From: Collinsella sp. OM04-5
GTDB lineage: Bacteria > Actinomycetota > Coriobacteriia > Coriobacteriales > Coriobacteriaceae
Length of the DNA stretch: 64,000 nucleotides
Assembly (NCBI RefSeq): GCF_003439125.1
Contig: NZ_QSUU01000001.1
Coordinates: forward strand, 62,001 to 126,000
Reading direction: 5' to 3'
Shown here: positions 24,562 to 33,792 of the stretch, piece by piece
How the letters are laid out: every line of letters starts with the position of its first letter
Numbering within the stretch: position 1 is the stretch's first letter
Notes under the pieces: generated by a model
Database searches by the model: none
What the model was told of the DNA's origin: nothing
The model's input: only the letters and a program-made list of their open reading frames with translations
Program-made: the position numbers and the translations under genes

Positions 24562-26469
24562 ATGGAACAGATTATTTTGAACATACTCGAGGCTCTGCGT
24601 CGCGGTGAGACCGTGGACGACAAGGCGCTCGTCAAACTGATACATGCCGAGGCGCGCCGTGAGGGTGCCGACAAACGAGATCTGGCCAAGCGCCGTCTGC
24701 TGCCGTTCTACCAGCGGGTTAAACGTGAGAAGCCGGCTCGTTGGGCTGGATGGAATGTCGATGCCGAGCTGGAGCGTCAGCTGCTGCAGGTGCTGCGCAT
24801 GAAGCCGCGCCGCACGGCTTCGGGCGTGGCGACCATTACCGTCATCACCAAGCCGTGGCCCTGTTCGGGCGATTGCCTGTTTTGCCCCAACGATCTGCGC
24901 ATGCCCAAAAGCTATCTGCATGCCGAGCCGGCATGCGCCCGTGCGGAGCAAAACTGCTTTGACCCGTATTTGCAGGTGAGCGCTCGTCTGACCGCGCTTT
25001 CGCAGATGGGGCATGCGACCGACAAGATAGAGCTCATCGTGCTCGGTGGCACCTGGAGCGACTATCCGCAAGGGTATCAGACGTGGTTTATGTCGGAGCT
25101 TTTCCGTGCGCTCAATGACGATGCCGTGGCTGGTGTGGCGGCTAACCCCATGTTGGCGCGTCCGGGCATCAGCCGTGCCGAGGCGGGGCGCCTGCTCGAT
25201 GACGCGCCCGCCGATGCCCTGCCGCCGGTGGTAACAGAGCGCCGCGAGCGCTATCGGGCTGCCGGCATTGCGGCTGACGAGGCTGAGCTTGCTGCCGGCG
25301 TTGCCGACGAGCAGGAGCGTGTGGATGCTGCCGTGGGCGGCTATAACCGCGCGGTGCGTCGTCTGTACGGCCCTGGTACGCCGTGGGGCGAGGTCACCGA
25401 GTGGCAGACGGCAACGATGGAGGAGCTCGAGCGTCAGCAGCGCATCAACGAGACGGCGAAGCATCGCGTGGTGGGACTCGTTATCGAGACGCGCCCCGAT
25501 GCTGTAACGCCGCAGGCCCTCATGCTCATCCGCCGCCTGGGCTGCACCAAGATACAGATGGGCATCCAAAGCCTTGACCAGCATCTACTCGATATCAACG
25601 AGCGCCGCATTTCGGTGACACAGATCGAGCGGGCGTTTTCGCTCGCGCGCCTGTTTGGCTTTAAGATCCACGCTCATTTTATGCTCAACTTGTTGGGCGC
25701 CACACCCGAGGGGGACAAGCGCGACTACGAGCGCTTTATGACCGAGGGGGCCTTTATGCCCGACGAGGTCAAAGTCTACCCGTGTGCGCTCATCGAGGGC
25801 TCGCGCCTGGTGGGCTGCTACGAGCGCGGCGAGTGGCGCCCCTATACCGAGGAAGAACTGCTCGATGTGCTGGCCGATGACATCGTGGTGACGCCGGCAT
25901 TCTGCCGCATCAGCCGCATGATTCGCGACTTTAGTTCCGATGACATCATGGTGGGCAACAAGAAGCCCAACCTGCGTCAGCTCGTCGAGAACCGCCTGGC
26001 TGCTCGGGGTGACGGTGCGACGGTGCGTGAGATTCGCTATCGCGAGATCAGCACGGCGGGTGCCGACCTGGATGAGCTATCTCTTGATGAGGAAGTAGCG
26101 TACGAGACGCCGGTGACTTATGAGCGCTTTTTGCAGTGGGTGACGCCGCGGGGCAAGATCGCGGGCTTTTTGCGGTTGTCGCTGCCCGATCGCGCTTTTG
26201 TTGCCGCACATGCGGACGAGCTGCCGACGATGCCGGACGAGGCGATGATTCGTGAGGTGCACGTGTATGGCATGGCGGCGCGCGTGGGCGATCAGGGCCA
26301 GGCAGCGCAGCACCATGGATTGGGACGTTTGCTCGTGGAGCGTGCGTGCCAGATAGCTCGGGACGCTGGCTATACGTACATCAACGTGATCAGCGCGATC
26401 GGTACGCGCGAGTACTATCGCCATCTTGGATTTTATGACCATGGCCTTTATCTGCAAAAGGAGCTCTAG
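24562..26469 (+). CDS. elp3: Elp3-type radical SAM / GNAT tRNA U34-modifying enzyme
   Basis: The radical SAM domain has a Cys cluster in VITKPWPCSGDCLFCPND, then LIVLGGTWSDYPQGYQTWF and VVGLVIETRPDAVTPQALMLIRRLGCTKIQMGIQSLD. The C-terminal ~130 residues are a GNAT fold (IREVHVYGMAARVGDQGQAAQHHGLGRLLVERACQIARDAGY). Elp3 makes the carboxymethyl precursor at tRNA wobble U34. At 635 residues it is longer than archaeal Elp3, with an insert near residues 200-290. Only a short GGGGG precedes the ATG, and the gene may be leaderless. The next gene starts immediately after its stop. Confidence 0.9.
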   Translation: MEQIILNILEALRRGETVDDKALVKLIHAEARREGADKRDLAKRRLLPFYQRVKREKPARWAGWNVDAELERQLLQVLRMKPRRTASGVATITVITKPWPCSGDCLFCPNDLRMPKSYLHAEPACARAEQNCFDPYLQVSARLTALSQMGHATDKIELIVLGGTWSDYPQGYQTWFMSELFRALNDDAVAGVAANPMLARPGISRAEAGRLLDDAPADALPPVVTERRERYRAAGIAADEAELAAGVADEQERVDAAVGGYNRAVRRLYGPGTPWGEVTEWQTATMEELERQQRINETAKHRVVGLVIETRPDAVTPQALMLIRRLGCTKIQMGIQSLDQHLLDINERRISVTQIERAFSLARLFGFKIHAHFMLNLLGATPEGDKRDYERFMTEGAFMPDEVKVYPCALIEGSRLVGCYERGEWRPYTEEELLDVLADDIVVTPAFCRISRMIRDFSSDDIMVGNKKPNLRQLVENRLAARGDGATVREIRYREISTAGADLDELSLDEEVAYETPVTYERFLQWVTPRGKIAGFLRLSLPDRAFVAAHADELPTMPDEAMIREVHVYGMAARVGDQGQAAQHHGLGRLLVERACQIARDAGYTYINVISAIGTREYYRHLGFYDHGLYLQKEL

Positions 26470-27348
26470 ATGAACAAGCCGAGTGTTTCTGCCGGCGTCG
26501 TTGCCGGCGTTGCTCTGGGAGCCGCGGCGCTTGGTGCGGCCGCTGTCGCTGTTCGTGCTGCCTGTCTGCAGGTCGCGAGGACCCGCAATGGGCTGGCACG
26601 TGTGAAGCGCGTGCACGATGAGGGCGGCGACGAAGTTCGCGTATTGGTGCAAGGCGGCGTCTACCAAAGCGCGAGCTATGTTGGCGATCGTTGGGCGGAG
26701 CCAGTCTTTGCGTACTATCGTGCATTTGACGATGTGTTTGAGGCCGAGGACGCAATGCGTGATGCTTACGGGCATGGTATCGACCGTATGCTCATGCTGG
26801 GCGGCGGCGGGTTTGCCTATCCCAAGTTTGCGCTGATGTCGCACGAGGGCCTGCGCATGGACGTCATCGAGTATGACGGAGAGATAACGCGCTTGGCGCG
26901 CCGTTGGTTCTATCTGGATGAACTGGAGCACGCGGTGGGCGATCGCCTGCGGGTGATTACCGCTGAGGCTCGCTCGTATCTGGGTGTGACGAGCGTGGGC
27001 CATCGTCGCTACGACGTGGTCGTGAGCGATTGCTTTGGCGGTGCCGAGCCCGTGCGCGAGCTGGCGACCGTTGAGGCGCTGCGCCTGGTGCGGGGCAGCC
27101 TGAACCCCGGGGGTATCTACGTGGCCAATATCGTGAGCGCAAACGAGGGGAGCGATGTGACGTTCCTTCGCGACTGCGCTGCCGCGGCACTCGAGGTATT
27201 CGTCCACGCCTGGGTGGTCCCATGTGGCGATGCGAAGTTCAGCGGCGAGGAAAACTACCTGCTCATCGCCAGCGACGGCGACTACGCCTTTGCCGAAGCC
27301 GTGCCCTTCGACACCGACTTCCTCGGCGCCGTCCTTCACGACAAGTAA
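26470..27348 (+). CDS. Membrane-anchored spermidine-synthase-like Rossmann protein
   Basis: An N-terminal Ala/Val-rich transmembrane helix (about residues 7-33) precedes a spermidine synthase/methyltransferase-like fold: GIDRMLMLGGGGFAYPKFAL, MDVIEYDGEITRLARRWF, YDVVVSDCFGGAEPVREL and LVRGSLNPGGIYVANIV. The DxFGG segment resembles the polyamine-synthase active site, but the substrate residues are not clear, so it may not make polyamines. Its ATG directly abuts the elp3 stop codon, so they are co-translated. Confidence 0.75.
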   Translation: MNKPSVSAGVVAGVALGAAALGAAAVAVRAACLQVARTRNGLARVKRVHDEGGDEVRVLVQGGVYQSASYVGDRWAEPVFAYYRAFDDVFEAEDAMRDAYGHGIDRMLMLGGGGFAYPKFALMSHEGLRMDVIEYDGEITRLARRWFYLDELEHAVGDRLRVITAEARSYLGVTSVGHRRYDVVVSDCFGGAEPVRELATVEALRLVRGSLNPGGIYVANIVSANEGSDVTFLRDCAAAALEVFVHAWVVPCGDAKFSGEENYLLIASDGDYAFAEAVPFDTDFLGAVLHDK

Positions 27349-27375
27349 GTCTCCCCGTCCCAAAAAAGACTGGTC

Positions 27376-29820
27376 TTAGGCGTGGTCGCGCCAGCCGTGA
27401 ACGCGCTGCTTCATGCCCTCTATGTCGAGCACGCCTTCGGCAAAGCCCTTGCGCACAAGCTCTTCGGGAACAAACTCGTCGTAGCGGTCAAAGTAAGGCA
27501 CCTCGCCAGGATAGACGAGCTCGATGGGATCGAAGTCCTTTTCGGCCTCGGCGGCGAGCACCTCAAAGAACGTCTCCTCGTCGGCCTTCATCTTAAACTG
27601 CATAAAGTACGGGCGTGACGGGTCGAGTCCGCGAAGGCCCAGCTCAGCGGCGCATTTGATTTTAAGCATGCGCTCGAGTGCTAGGAAGGCGTAGCTGCCC
27701 AACCAGGGGAAGAGCACCCAGGTGTCGCCACCCAGGTTGATGAGCGGCTTAGTTCCCGCGCCCGAAATCTCGGCGGTATGACGAGCCTGCGCCAAGCGAG
27801 CCCGTGCGTTACCCATAAGGTACGGATATGCTGCGTGCTCAGTGAGCGCTTGGCGCATGCGCTCGAGCACATGCGTGTTAATGTCGCCGGGGCAGTCGCC
27901 AAAGTAGGCCGGCACCCGGCCCTTGACCTGCGTGGCAAAGACAGTGTGGCGCTTCCAGTCCACTTCCTCGACAATCCAGCAGTGTCCGGCGATGGCGATG
28001 CGCTCACCGGGCGGGGGCGGATTAACGATCGTGCCCAGCTCAGCCGATTCGCTCCGGACGGTAAACTCCTCGTTTTCCTGGAACACGGCGTAGAACTTAA
28101 AGTTGTTGATGATGCGCTCGCCCGCGAGACCCACGATGAGCCCGCCACCTTCGGTGACCTGGATATGGTCGATCTTAATGAGGTGACGTAGCAGCACACG
28201 GTAATCGTCTGCCGAGACACGGTGGAAATAGCTGAGCGTGAGCACGCGCTGGGCAAGTTCGGCCGGCGTGAGCTCGCCGGTGCTGGCGAGGGTCGACATA
28301 GTCTGGTGATAGAGCAGGCTGTAGGGGAGACGATCGAGCTCGGGTGGCTCGACCCACTTTTCCTCGCGATAGAGTTGTACGAGCGCGATACCCTGCAGGA
28401 GCTTCCAGGGAATGGTTTCGGGCATCATCGTGCGCGGCTCGGGCTCTTCCTCGCGCATGACAAACCACATCTCGGGCGGAAGATCGCGACGGCCTGTGCG
28501 CCCCATGCGCTGCAAAAAGGAGCTGACGGTAAACGGCGCGTCAATCTGGAAGGCGCGCTCCAGGCGGCCGATATCGATACCGAGCTCCAACGTAGAGGTG
28601 GTGACGGTTGTCTGCGTCTGCTCCTCGTCGCGCATGAGCTCCTCGGCCGTCTCGCGTAGCGATGGCGAAAGATTGCCGTGATGGATGAGAAAACGGTCGG
28701 GCTCGTGCCGGCTCTCGCAGTAGCTGCGCAGCATGGAGCACACGGCCTCTGCCTCCTCGCGCGAGTTGGCAAAGACCAGGCATTTGCGACCGCGCGTATG
28801 CTCAAAGATATAGCCCATGCCGGGGTCGGCGTTGTCGGGCGCCGTGTCGGTGGGGTTGAGAAGCGCCTGCTCGGTCGCTCGTGGGATGTCGACTTCGCCC
28901 TCGGGGGCCGAGGAAGTGCGACGGTCTTTGGGAGCGGCCTTGCCCCGCGCCTGCTCACGACATTGACGGTGTTCTTCCTGTGTAAGCTGTCCGCTGTGGC
29001 ACATGTCTTGTCCGGATGCGGGCAACGCCGCGGGCGCCGCCGTCTCAATACGCTCGCAAGCAAGCACCTCGGCTTCTTGTGGACCTGTGCCTACGAATCC
29101 TCGTTGCTGAGCCTGGGGGCCCGAGTTGTAGAAGTGCTCCATGGAGATGCGCCACACGCGGCGCGGTTCCCCAAAGCGGGGGATAACGCAGTCGCGCCCC
29201 GTTCCCTGCGAGAGAAAGACGCCCGTGCGCTCGGGGTCGCCGATGGTGGCAGAAAGGCCGATGCGTCGGGGCTGCACGCCTGCCATGCGTGAGAGACGCT
29301 CGATAAGGCAGAGCGTCTGCCCGCCGCGGTCGCCGCGCATGAGCGAATGGACTTCGTCGATAACCACATAGCGCAGGTCGCAAAACATGCGCGGGATCGC
29401 CATGTGCTTATGGATCAGGAGCGCCTCGAGCGACTCGGGCGTAATCTGTAGGATGCCGCTCGGTTTTTTGATGAGTTTGGCCTTGTGTGATTGCGAGACA
29501 TCGCCATGCCAGTGCCAGACGGGGATATCGGCTTCTTCGCACAGGTCGTTGAGGCGGACGAATTGGTCGTTGATGAGCGCCTTGAGGGGGCCAATGTAGA
29601 GGGCGCCCACGCTTGCGGGCGGGTTCTCCCAAAACTCGGTCAGGATGGGAAAGAAGGCTGCCTCGGTTTTGCCGGAAGCCGTGGATGCCGTCAGGAGCAC
29701 ATTATCTTGCGTGTTAAAGATGGCATCAGCTGCTGCAACCTGGATAGAGCGTAGGCTCTCCCAATCGTGGGAGTAGATGAAGTCTTGGATAAACGGGGCG
29801 TAGCGGTCAAAGGCGTTCAC
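27376..29820 (-). CDS. Lhr-like SF2 helicase (BrxHI-type)
   Basis: Helicase motifs are complete: Q-like SIQVAAADAIF, motif I (LLTASTASGKTEAAFFPI), II (VVIDEVHSLM), III (IGLSATIGDPER), IV-VI (TTSTLELGIDIGRLERAFQ, SFLQRMGRTGRRD). An extra low-complexity stretch sits around residues 255-335. The C-terminal third is the Lhr-type winged-helix/beta region. BrxHI helicases of this kind pair with BrxD ATPases in BREX systems. I placed the start at GTG 29820, with AAAGGAGG just upstream, instead of the open frame to 29862. It is the last gene of a three-gene minus-strand cassette, separated from the ATPase gene by a hairpin repeat. Confidence 0.85.
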   Translation of the reverse strand: MNAFDRYAPFIQDFIYSHDWESLRSIQVAAADAIFNTQDNVLLTASTASGKTEAAFFPILTEFWENPPASVGALYIGPLKALINDQFVRLNDLCEEADIPVWHWHGDVSQSHKAKLIKKPSGILQITPESLEALLIHKHMAIPRMFCDLRYVVIDEVHSLMRGDRGGQTLCLIERLSRMAGVQPRRIGLSATIGDPERTGVFLSQGTGRDCVIPRFGEPRRVWRISMEHFYNSGPQAQQRGFVGTGPQEAEVLACERIETAAPAALPASGQDMCHSGQLTQEEHRQCREQARGKAAPKDRRTSSAPEGEVDIPRATEQALLNPTDTAPDNADPGMGYIFEHTRGRKCLVFANSREEAEAVCSMLRSYCESRHEPDRFLIHHGNLSPSLRETAEELMRDEEQTQTTVTTSTLELGIDIGRLERAFQIDAPFTVSSFLQRMGRTGRRDLPPEMWFVMREEEPEPRTMMPETIPWKLLQGIALVQLYREEKWVEPPELDRLPYSLLYHQTMSTLASTGELTPAELAQRVLTLSYFHRVSADDYRVLLRHLIKIDHIQVTEGGGLIVGLAGERIINNFKFYAVFQENEEFTVRSESAELGTIVNPPPPGERIAIAGHCWIVEEVDWKRHTVFATQVKGRVPAYFGDCPGDINTHVLERMRQALTEHAAYPYLMGNARARLAQARHTAEISGAGTKPLINLGGDTWVLFPWLGSYAFLALERMLKIKCAAELGLRGLDPSRPYFMQFKMKADEETFFEVLAAEAEKDFDPIELVYPGEVPYFDRYDEFVPEELVRKGFAEGVLDIEGMKQRVHGWRDHA

Positions 29821-29886
29821 GGGGCCTCCTTTCAACAACGAATCTCTCAACGCGGCTGGCAACGGCTTGCTGCATTACTGCTTCAA

Positions 29887-29938
29887 CGTTTGCCCAGATA
29901 AAACCTGCCAAAATAAACCTGTCCCTTTTTGGTAGGTT
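29887..29938 (-). repeat. 52-bp hairpin repeat with GGGACAGG loop, copy 2
   Basis: Read on the minus strand, it matches 6171-6222 at 49 of 52 positions and follows the ATPase gene so closely that it shares the stop codon's last bases. The 12-bp arms pair with one mismatch and are followed by TTTTAT, so it may terminate or attenuate transcription before the helicase gene. Confidence 0.75.
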
Positions 29939-31241
29939 AGATGGTGAACTCGGCGAAGTTGCGGTCGCCGCCTGCGGTGCCGGTGTCGCCTGTTGCGGCT
30001 GCCGGCGCCAGCGCGTCGCCGCCGACGCTTTGCAGCAGCTCGGCCACATTTGCATCGGGGTTCTGACACAGGATATCGAGCAGCTCGATAAAGTCACGGA
30101 TAACCTCACGCGGCGTCAAGTGCGTATCGGTTCCCACGCGGCCGAACTCAATCTTGAGAAAGTCCACCAAGTCGTTTTCGGCAAGCGTGGGCGTCCAGCC
30201 AAAGTAGCCGGCATGGATCTGCATGAGTTTTTCGATGAGCACCAGTAGCTCCTCGTAGGTGAGTGGCTGCAGGCGGATGATGGGCGCGAGCATGTCCTTA
30301 AGGTCTTCGCGCGCAAAGCGGCCCTGAGCGAGTCGGCTGCGCAGGGCCTCGTAGGAGAACACGCCGCGGCGGCGGTCTTCGATGGAGGTTGGCGTGCCGC
30401 CCATGATCATGCCCAGGTACTGCGCCTTGCCCTGGAGCGTGTCGTTGTACATAGTCAGGATCTTCTCGTAGTTGTATTGGCGCGTGATGGCGTTGGGAAT
30501 CTTATACAGATTCACGAGCTCGTCGATGAGCACCAGCATGCCCTTGTAGCCACTGCAAACCAAAAAGCGCGCAATGAGCTTAACGTAGTCGTACCAGTCG
30601 TCATCGCTGATGATGGTCGAGGAGCCCAGCTCGGCGCGTGCCTCGCTCTTGGTGCGGTATTCGCCGCGAATCCATTTGGTCACGCGGCTCATGGTCTCTT
30701 CGTCGCCCCCGGATGCGGCCATGCGATAGCGGCGGAGCATGCGGGTGAAGTCGAAGCCGTGGACCATCTCCTCGAGCGGGGCCAGTTGGGCATTGACGAC
30801 CGACTCGTCGACGTCGGCACACGAGGCGACCCAGCGATCCAGAATAAGGTTGAGCGCACCGCCCTCGGGGCGCGTCTTGGTCGATATATTGCGGATGAGC
30901 TCGCGGTAGGTGGCAAGGCCCTGTCCCTGACCGCCCTGCAGGCGGCGCTCGGGCGACAGGTCGGCATCAGCGACGACGAATCCCTCGCCCATGGCGTGCG
31001 TGCGGATAGTCTGGAGCAAAAAGCTCTTGCCGGCGCCGTAACGACCGACCAGAAAGCGGAAGCTCGCGCCACCGTCGGCGATGAGACTCAGATCGGTGAG
31101 CAGGGCGCGGATCTCGACCTCGCGCCCTACGGTGATGTAAGGAAGGCCGATGCGCGGGACCACGCCGCCCTTGAGCGAGTTGAGAATGACGGCAGCGACG
31201 CGCTTGGGCACGCGAGGTGCTGCGGATGCGGTATCACTCAT
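29937..31241 (-). CDS. BrxD-like P-loop ATPase (DUF2791)
   Basis: The Walker A motif is FLVGRYGAGKSFLLQTIR (about residues 64-81) and Walker B is KGMLVLIDELVNLYKIP (about residues 235-251). The family block AAVILNSLKGGVVPRIGLPYITVGREVEI at the N-terminus and the HAGYFGWTPTLAENDLVDFLKIEFGRVG block near the C-terminus are typical of DUF2791/BREX ATP-binding proteins. The start overlaps the end of the TerB gene by 8 nt. BrxD partners a BrxHI helicase in BREX types; here no PglZ, PglX or BrxC is nearby, so this is not a standard BREX locus. Confidence 0.85.
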   Translation of the reverse strand: MSDTASAAPRVPKRVAAVILNSLKGGVVPRIGLPYITVGREVEIRALLTDLSLIADGGASFRFLVGRYGAGKSFLLQTIRTHAMGEGFVVADADLSPERRLQGGQGQGLATYRELIRNISTKTRPEGGALNLILDRWVASCADVDESVVNAQLAPLEEMVHGFDFTRMLRRYRMAASGGDEETMSRVTKWIRGEYRTKSEARAELGSSTIISDDDWYDYVKLIARFLVCSGYKGMLVLIDELVNLYKIPNAITRQYNYEKILTMYNDTLQGKAQYLGMIMGGTPTSIEDRRRGVFSYEALRSRLAQGRFAREDLKDMLAPIIRLQPLTYEELLVLIEKLMQIHAGYFGWTPTLAENDLVDFLKIEFGRVGTDTHLTPREVIRDFIELLDILCQNPDANVAELLQSVGGDALAPAAATGDTGTAGGDRNFAEFTI

Positions 31242-32988
31242 GGTCTAGGTATCCTCTCACGTCTGCTTCGTAGTCCTCGATAATCTGCGGCCCTGCTGCG
31301 CTAAATTCAATTACGGTGTCGCCCACCAGGTCAAAGAGCGCCTCGTTGATGGTATCGACGAGCATGTCCTCGCTCTGCTCCGATTGCACTACCGCCGATT
31401 CCGCCTGTACTGCGTTGTGCTCGAGCAGCGCGCGGAGATAGGCGTCTGCGGCGGGCGCGAGTTCGTTTGTGGCGTCAGCGGGCGTAGCAGCTGCGAACGC
31501 GGGCGTCGGCGCGAGAAGCGGTGCCACGACACCAAACTGTTCGGTGGATATGGTCGGCTCGTCGGACTCGTCCTGCCCTGCGGCCGCCGCGACCGCCTCG
31601 ACCGTCGCGTCGGCTACGGGCTCGGCTTCCGGTTGCCCTGAGTCCGCTGCCTCGGCTTCTGCGGACGCGCCGTCCTCGCGTTCCTCGTCGATCAAAAGCG
31701 CTTCGCGCGTTTGTGCGGCAGCGCTCCGAATGTGCCCCAGCTGGCTCAGATCGATATCGATCTTGACGGGCTGGTGTGCGGCGTCCCACGAAAGCCATGC
31801 CACAATCTCGTCATCGATAATCTTGGCCAGATATTTGGGGACCTTTTCTTCCTTCAGGGGATGGGCGGGGTCCAGGGCCAGGCGCAGGCGTTGGTCGCAG
31901 GCGCGCATCATCTCGCCAAGTTTGCTGCTCTTTTGTCTGCTGCCGTGAATCCGCATGCATTCCCAAAAACCGTTTTGGCAACGGTAGATATGGATGGGGT
32001 CCAGACGGTATTCGCAGTCCTCGTGGCGCTCGGGCGCAAAGAATACGGCCGAGGCAAACATGGTGTAGGGCATTGCCGTCTCCTCCCCAAATAAACTTGC
32101 CACGATGCCGGTCTTTCGGTGCGTGTCATAGTAGCGCGCCATGCGGACATACACGGCGCACGCCACGTGGCGCAGATCGCGGTGGTGGCTGCGGTCGAGC
32201 CGCGAGCTACTTAGGTTGTACGTGGAGAGGGCGTTGATGGCGGCCATGAGTCGCTCCTCGCGCACCTCATCGGGCGGAAGGGGGAGCGTGGGCTCGGAGG
32301 TTTTGCGACGCTTAGGGGTCTGGCCGGACGGTGCCGGTACAAGGTCTCGTGCCGCGCGCCGCAGTTCGATAAGGGCGTTATCGAACATGACGGTTTTAGA
32401 GTCGCGAAGCAGCTTGGGGTCGAGCCCGTGGAACACGGCGTAATCTTGCAGCCACACGCGCGCAAACCGGTCGATGCCGGGCTCGAAGGCGCGATAGACA
32501 TCCCAAAAAGCCTTGATCTTGTTAAAACCATCGAGTGGATTATCTACGCCAATGCCGCAGATCAGCTCATAGAGATACAGAAAGGCAAAGGACGTAGACG
32601 TTTCCTCGACGGTTCCGCGGCGCACTTGGGCACGCCAGGTAAAGTAGCCGCGCAGTTGCCGGTCGCTCATGGCGTTGTAGGTGGGAAAGTACGACTTAAA
32701 GGTGCCGTTGTAGGGACAGTCGTCCTCAAAGCCGGCCATCAGCAGGCCCTGGCGGTAAAAAAGCTCGGCTTCCGAAAGCCAGCGGCCCGCACCGCCCTTG
32801 GGGTCATCCTGCCAGCGCGATATCTCGCGCATTTTACGGTACTGGTCGGGGAGGAAATTCTGCATCTGTCGGCCGGTTTTGAGAATCGGCTCGTCTGCGT
32901 AGGTTTCGTTTGAGAAGCGGGCGGACTGATGGGTCCGGGCCTCGGCCATAATGCGCTCGATGAGCATCTTGATGTCCTGGTCGGCCAC
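31234..32988 (-). CDS. TerB-N / TerB-C domain protein
   Basis: The N-terminal ~200 residues match TerB-N: LSEAELFYRQGLLMAGFEDDCPYNGTFKSYFPTYNAMSDRQLRGYFTWR and YLYELICGIGVDNPLDGFNKIKAFWDVYRAFEPGID. Toward the C-terminus, VKIDIDLSQLGHIRSAAAQTREALLIDEERE and the final DMLVDTINEALFDLVGDTVIEFS match TerB-C, separated by an Ala/Glu-rich linker. TerB-related proteins take part in tellurite- and phage-stress systems; the biochemical role is unknown. The GTG start has AGAGGAGGAGCG upstream. It is first in the cassette with the ATPase and helicase. Confidence 0.82.
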   Translation of the reverse strand: MADQDIKMLIERIMAEARTHQSARFSNETYADEPILKTGRQMQNFLPDQYRKMREISRWQDDPKGGAGRWLSEAELFYRQGLLMAGFEDDCPYNGTFKSYFPTYNAMSDRQLRGYFTWRAQVRRGTVEETSTSFAFLYLYELICGIGVDNPLDGFNKIKAFWDVYRAFEPGIDRFARVWLQDYAVFHGLDPKLLRDSKTVMFDNALIELRRAARDLVPAPSGQTPKRRKTSEPTLPLPPDEVREERLMAAINALSTYNLSSSRLDRSHHRDLRHVACAVYVRMARYYDTHRKTGIVASLFGEETAMPYTMFASAVFFAPERHEDCEYRLDPIHIYRCQNGFWECMRIHGSRQKSSKLGEMMRACDQRLRLALDPAHPLKEEKVPKYLAKIIDDEIVAWLSWDAAHQPVKIDIDLSQLGHIRSAAAQTREALLIDEEREDGASAEAEAADSGQPEAEPVADATVEAVAAAAGQDESDEPTISTEQFGVVAPLLAPTPAFAAATPADATNELAPAADAYLRALLEHNAVQAESAVVQSEQSEDMLVDTINEALFDLVGDTVIEFSAAGPQIIEDYEADVRGYLDHE

Positions 32989-33075
32989 CGCTCCTCCTCT
33001 CGAACGCAGCTACGGTGACCTCATATCATAGCACAGCATCAAACAGATGTTCGAGATACCGCTGCGTTGATAGAT

Positions 33076-33792
33076 TTAGAACAGGAGGGCGTATATGACG
33101 GCGATGACGACGGAGGGAAGCATATTGGCCGTGCGGAAGGTCTGAGGACGGATGAGGTTGACGCCGACGCAGAAGATGAGCATGGAGCCTACGAGCGAAA
33201 GGCTGTTGAGGGCTGCTGTGGTCATGATGGGGGAGAGCGCGCCGGCAAACAACGTGATCGTCCCCTGGAACACGGCGACGGGCAGGGCGGAGAAGATGCA
33301 GCCGCGGCCAAGCGAGGCCGTCATGGTGCAGACGATGATGCAGTCCAGTGCGCCCTTGAGGGCAAGCGTTGACCAGTCGCCGAGCAGGCCGTCCTGGATC
33401 GATCCCACAATGGCCATGGCGCCGATGCACACGGTGAGTGAAGTCGAGACAAAAGCGTTGGTGAACTCGTTATCGCCCTCACTGCCAGTCTTGCGCTTGA
33501 GCCATTCGCCAAGGTTCTCGATGGAGGCCTCCAAGTTGATGGCCTCGCCGATGAGCGAACCGAGCGCAAATGAGACGATGAGCATGGTGGTACCGGTGGT
33601 CGCTAGCGCCTTTCCATCGATGATGAGCATCTTTTGCATGGTGCCGCCCAGGCCGATAAACAGGACGCACAGCCCCGATGCTTTCATGAGCGTGTCTTGG
33701 ATGCGCGGTGTAATGAAGCGGCCGCCCGCTAATCCCAAAAGACCGCCCGCAACTAAAAGCGCAACGTTGATGATTGTTCCCAAGCCCGGCAT
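33076..33792 (-). CDS. DUF554 membrane protein
   Basis: The 238-residue protein has about seven transmembrane segments with the DUF554 blocks LGTIINVALLVAGGLLGLAGGRF, SGLCVLFIGLGGTMQKM and FVSTSLTVCIGAMAIVGSIQDGLLGD. It resembles the YdfK/YqgA family, whose transport function is unproven. ATG 33792 follows AGGAGGGCTC; the open frame to 33861 lacks support. It ends about 90 nt after the TerB gene start in the opposite sense of the map and is probably its own transcription unit. Confidence 0.85.
   Translation of the reverse strand: MPGLGTIINVALLVAGGLLGLAGGRFITPRIQDTLMKASGLCVLFIGLGGTMQKMLIIDGKALATTGTTMLIVSFALGSLIGEAINLEASIENLGEWLKRKTGSEGDNEFTNAFVSTSLTVCIGAMAIVGSIQDGLLGDWSTLALKGALDCIIVCTMTASLGRGCIFSALPVAVFQGTITLFAGALSPIMTTAALNSLSLVGSMLIFCVGVNLIRPQTFRTANMLPSVVIAVIYALLF

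Noticed and set aside
27376..32988. Complete BREX system
   Set aside because: Only BrxD-like and BrxHI-like genes are present; PglZ, PglX, BrxC, BrxA and BrxB are missing from the flanks.
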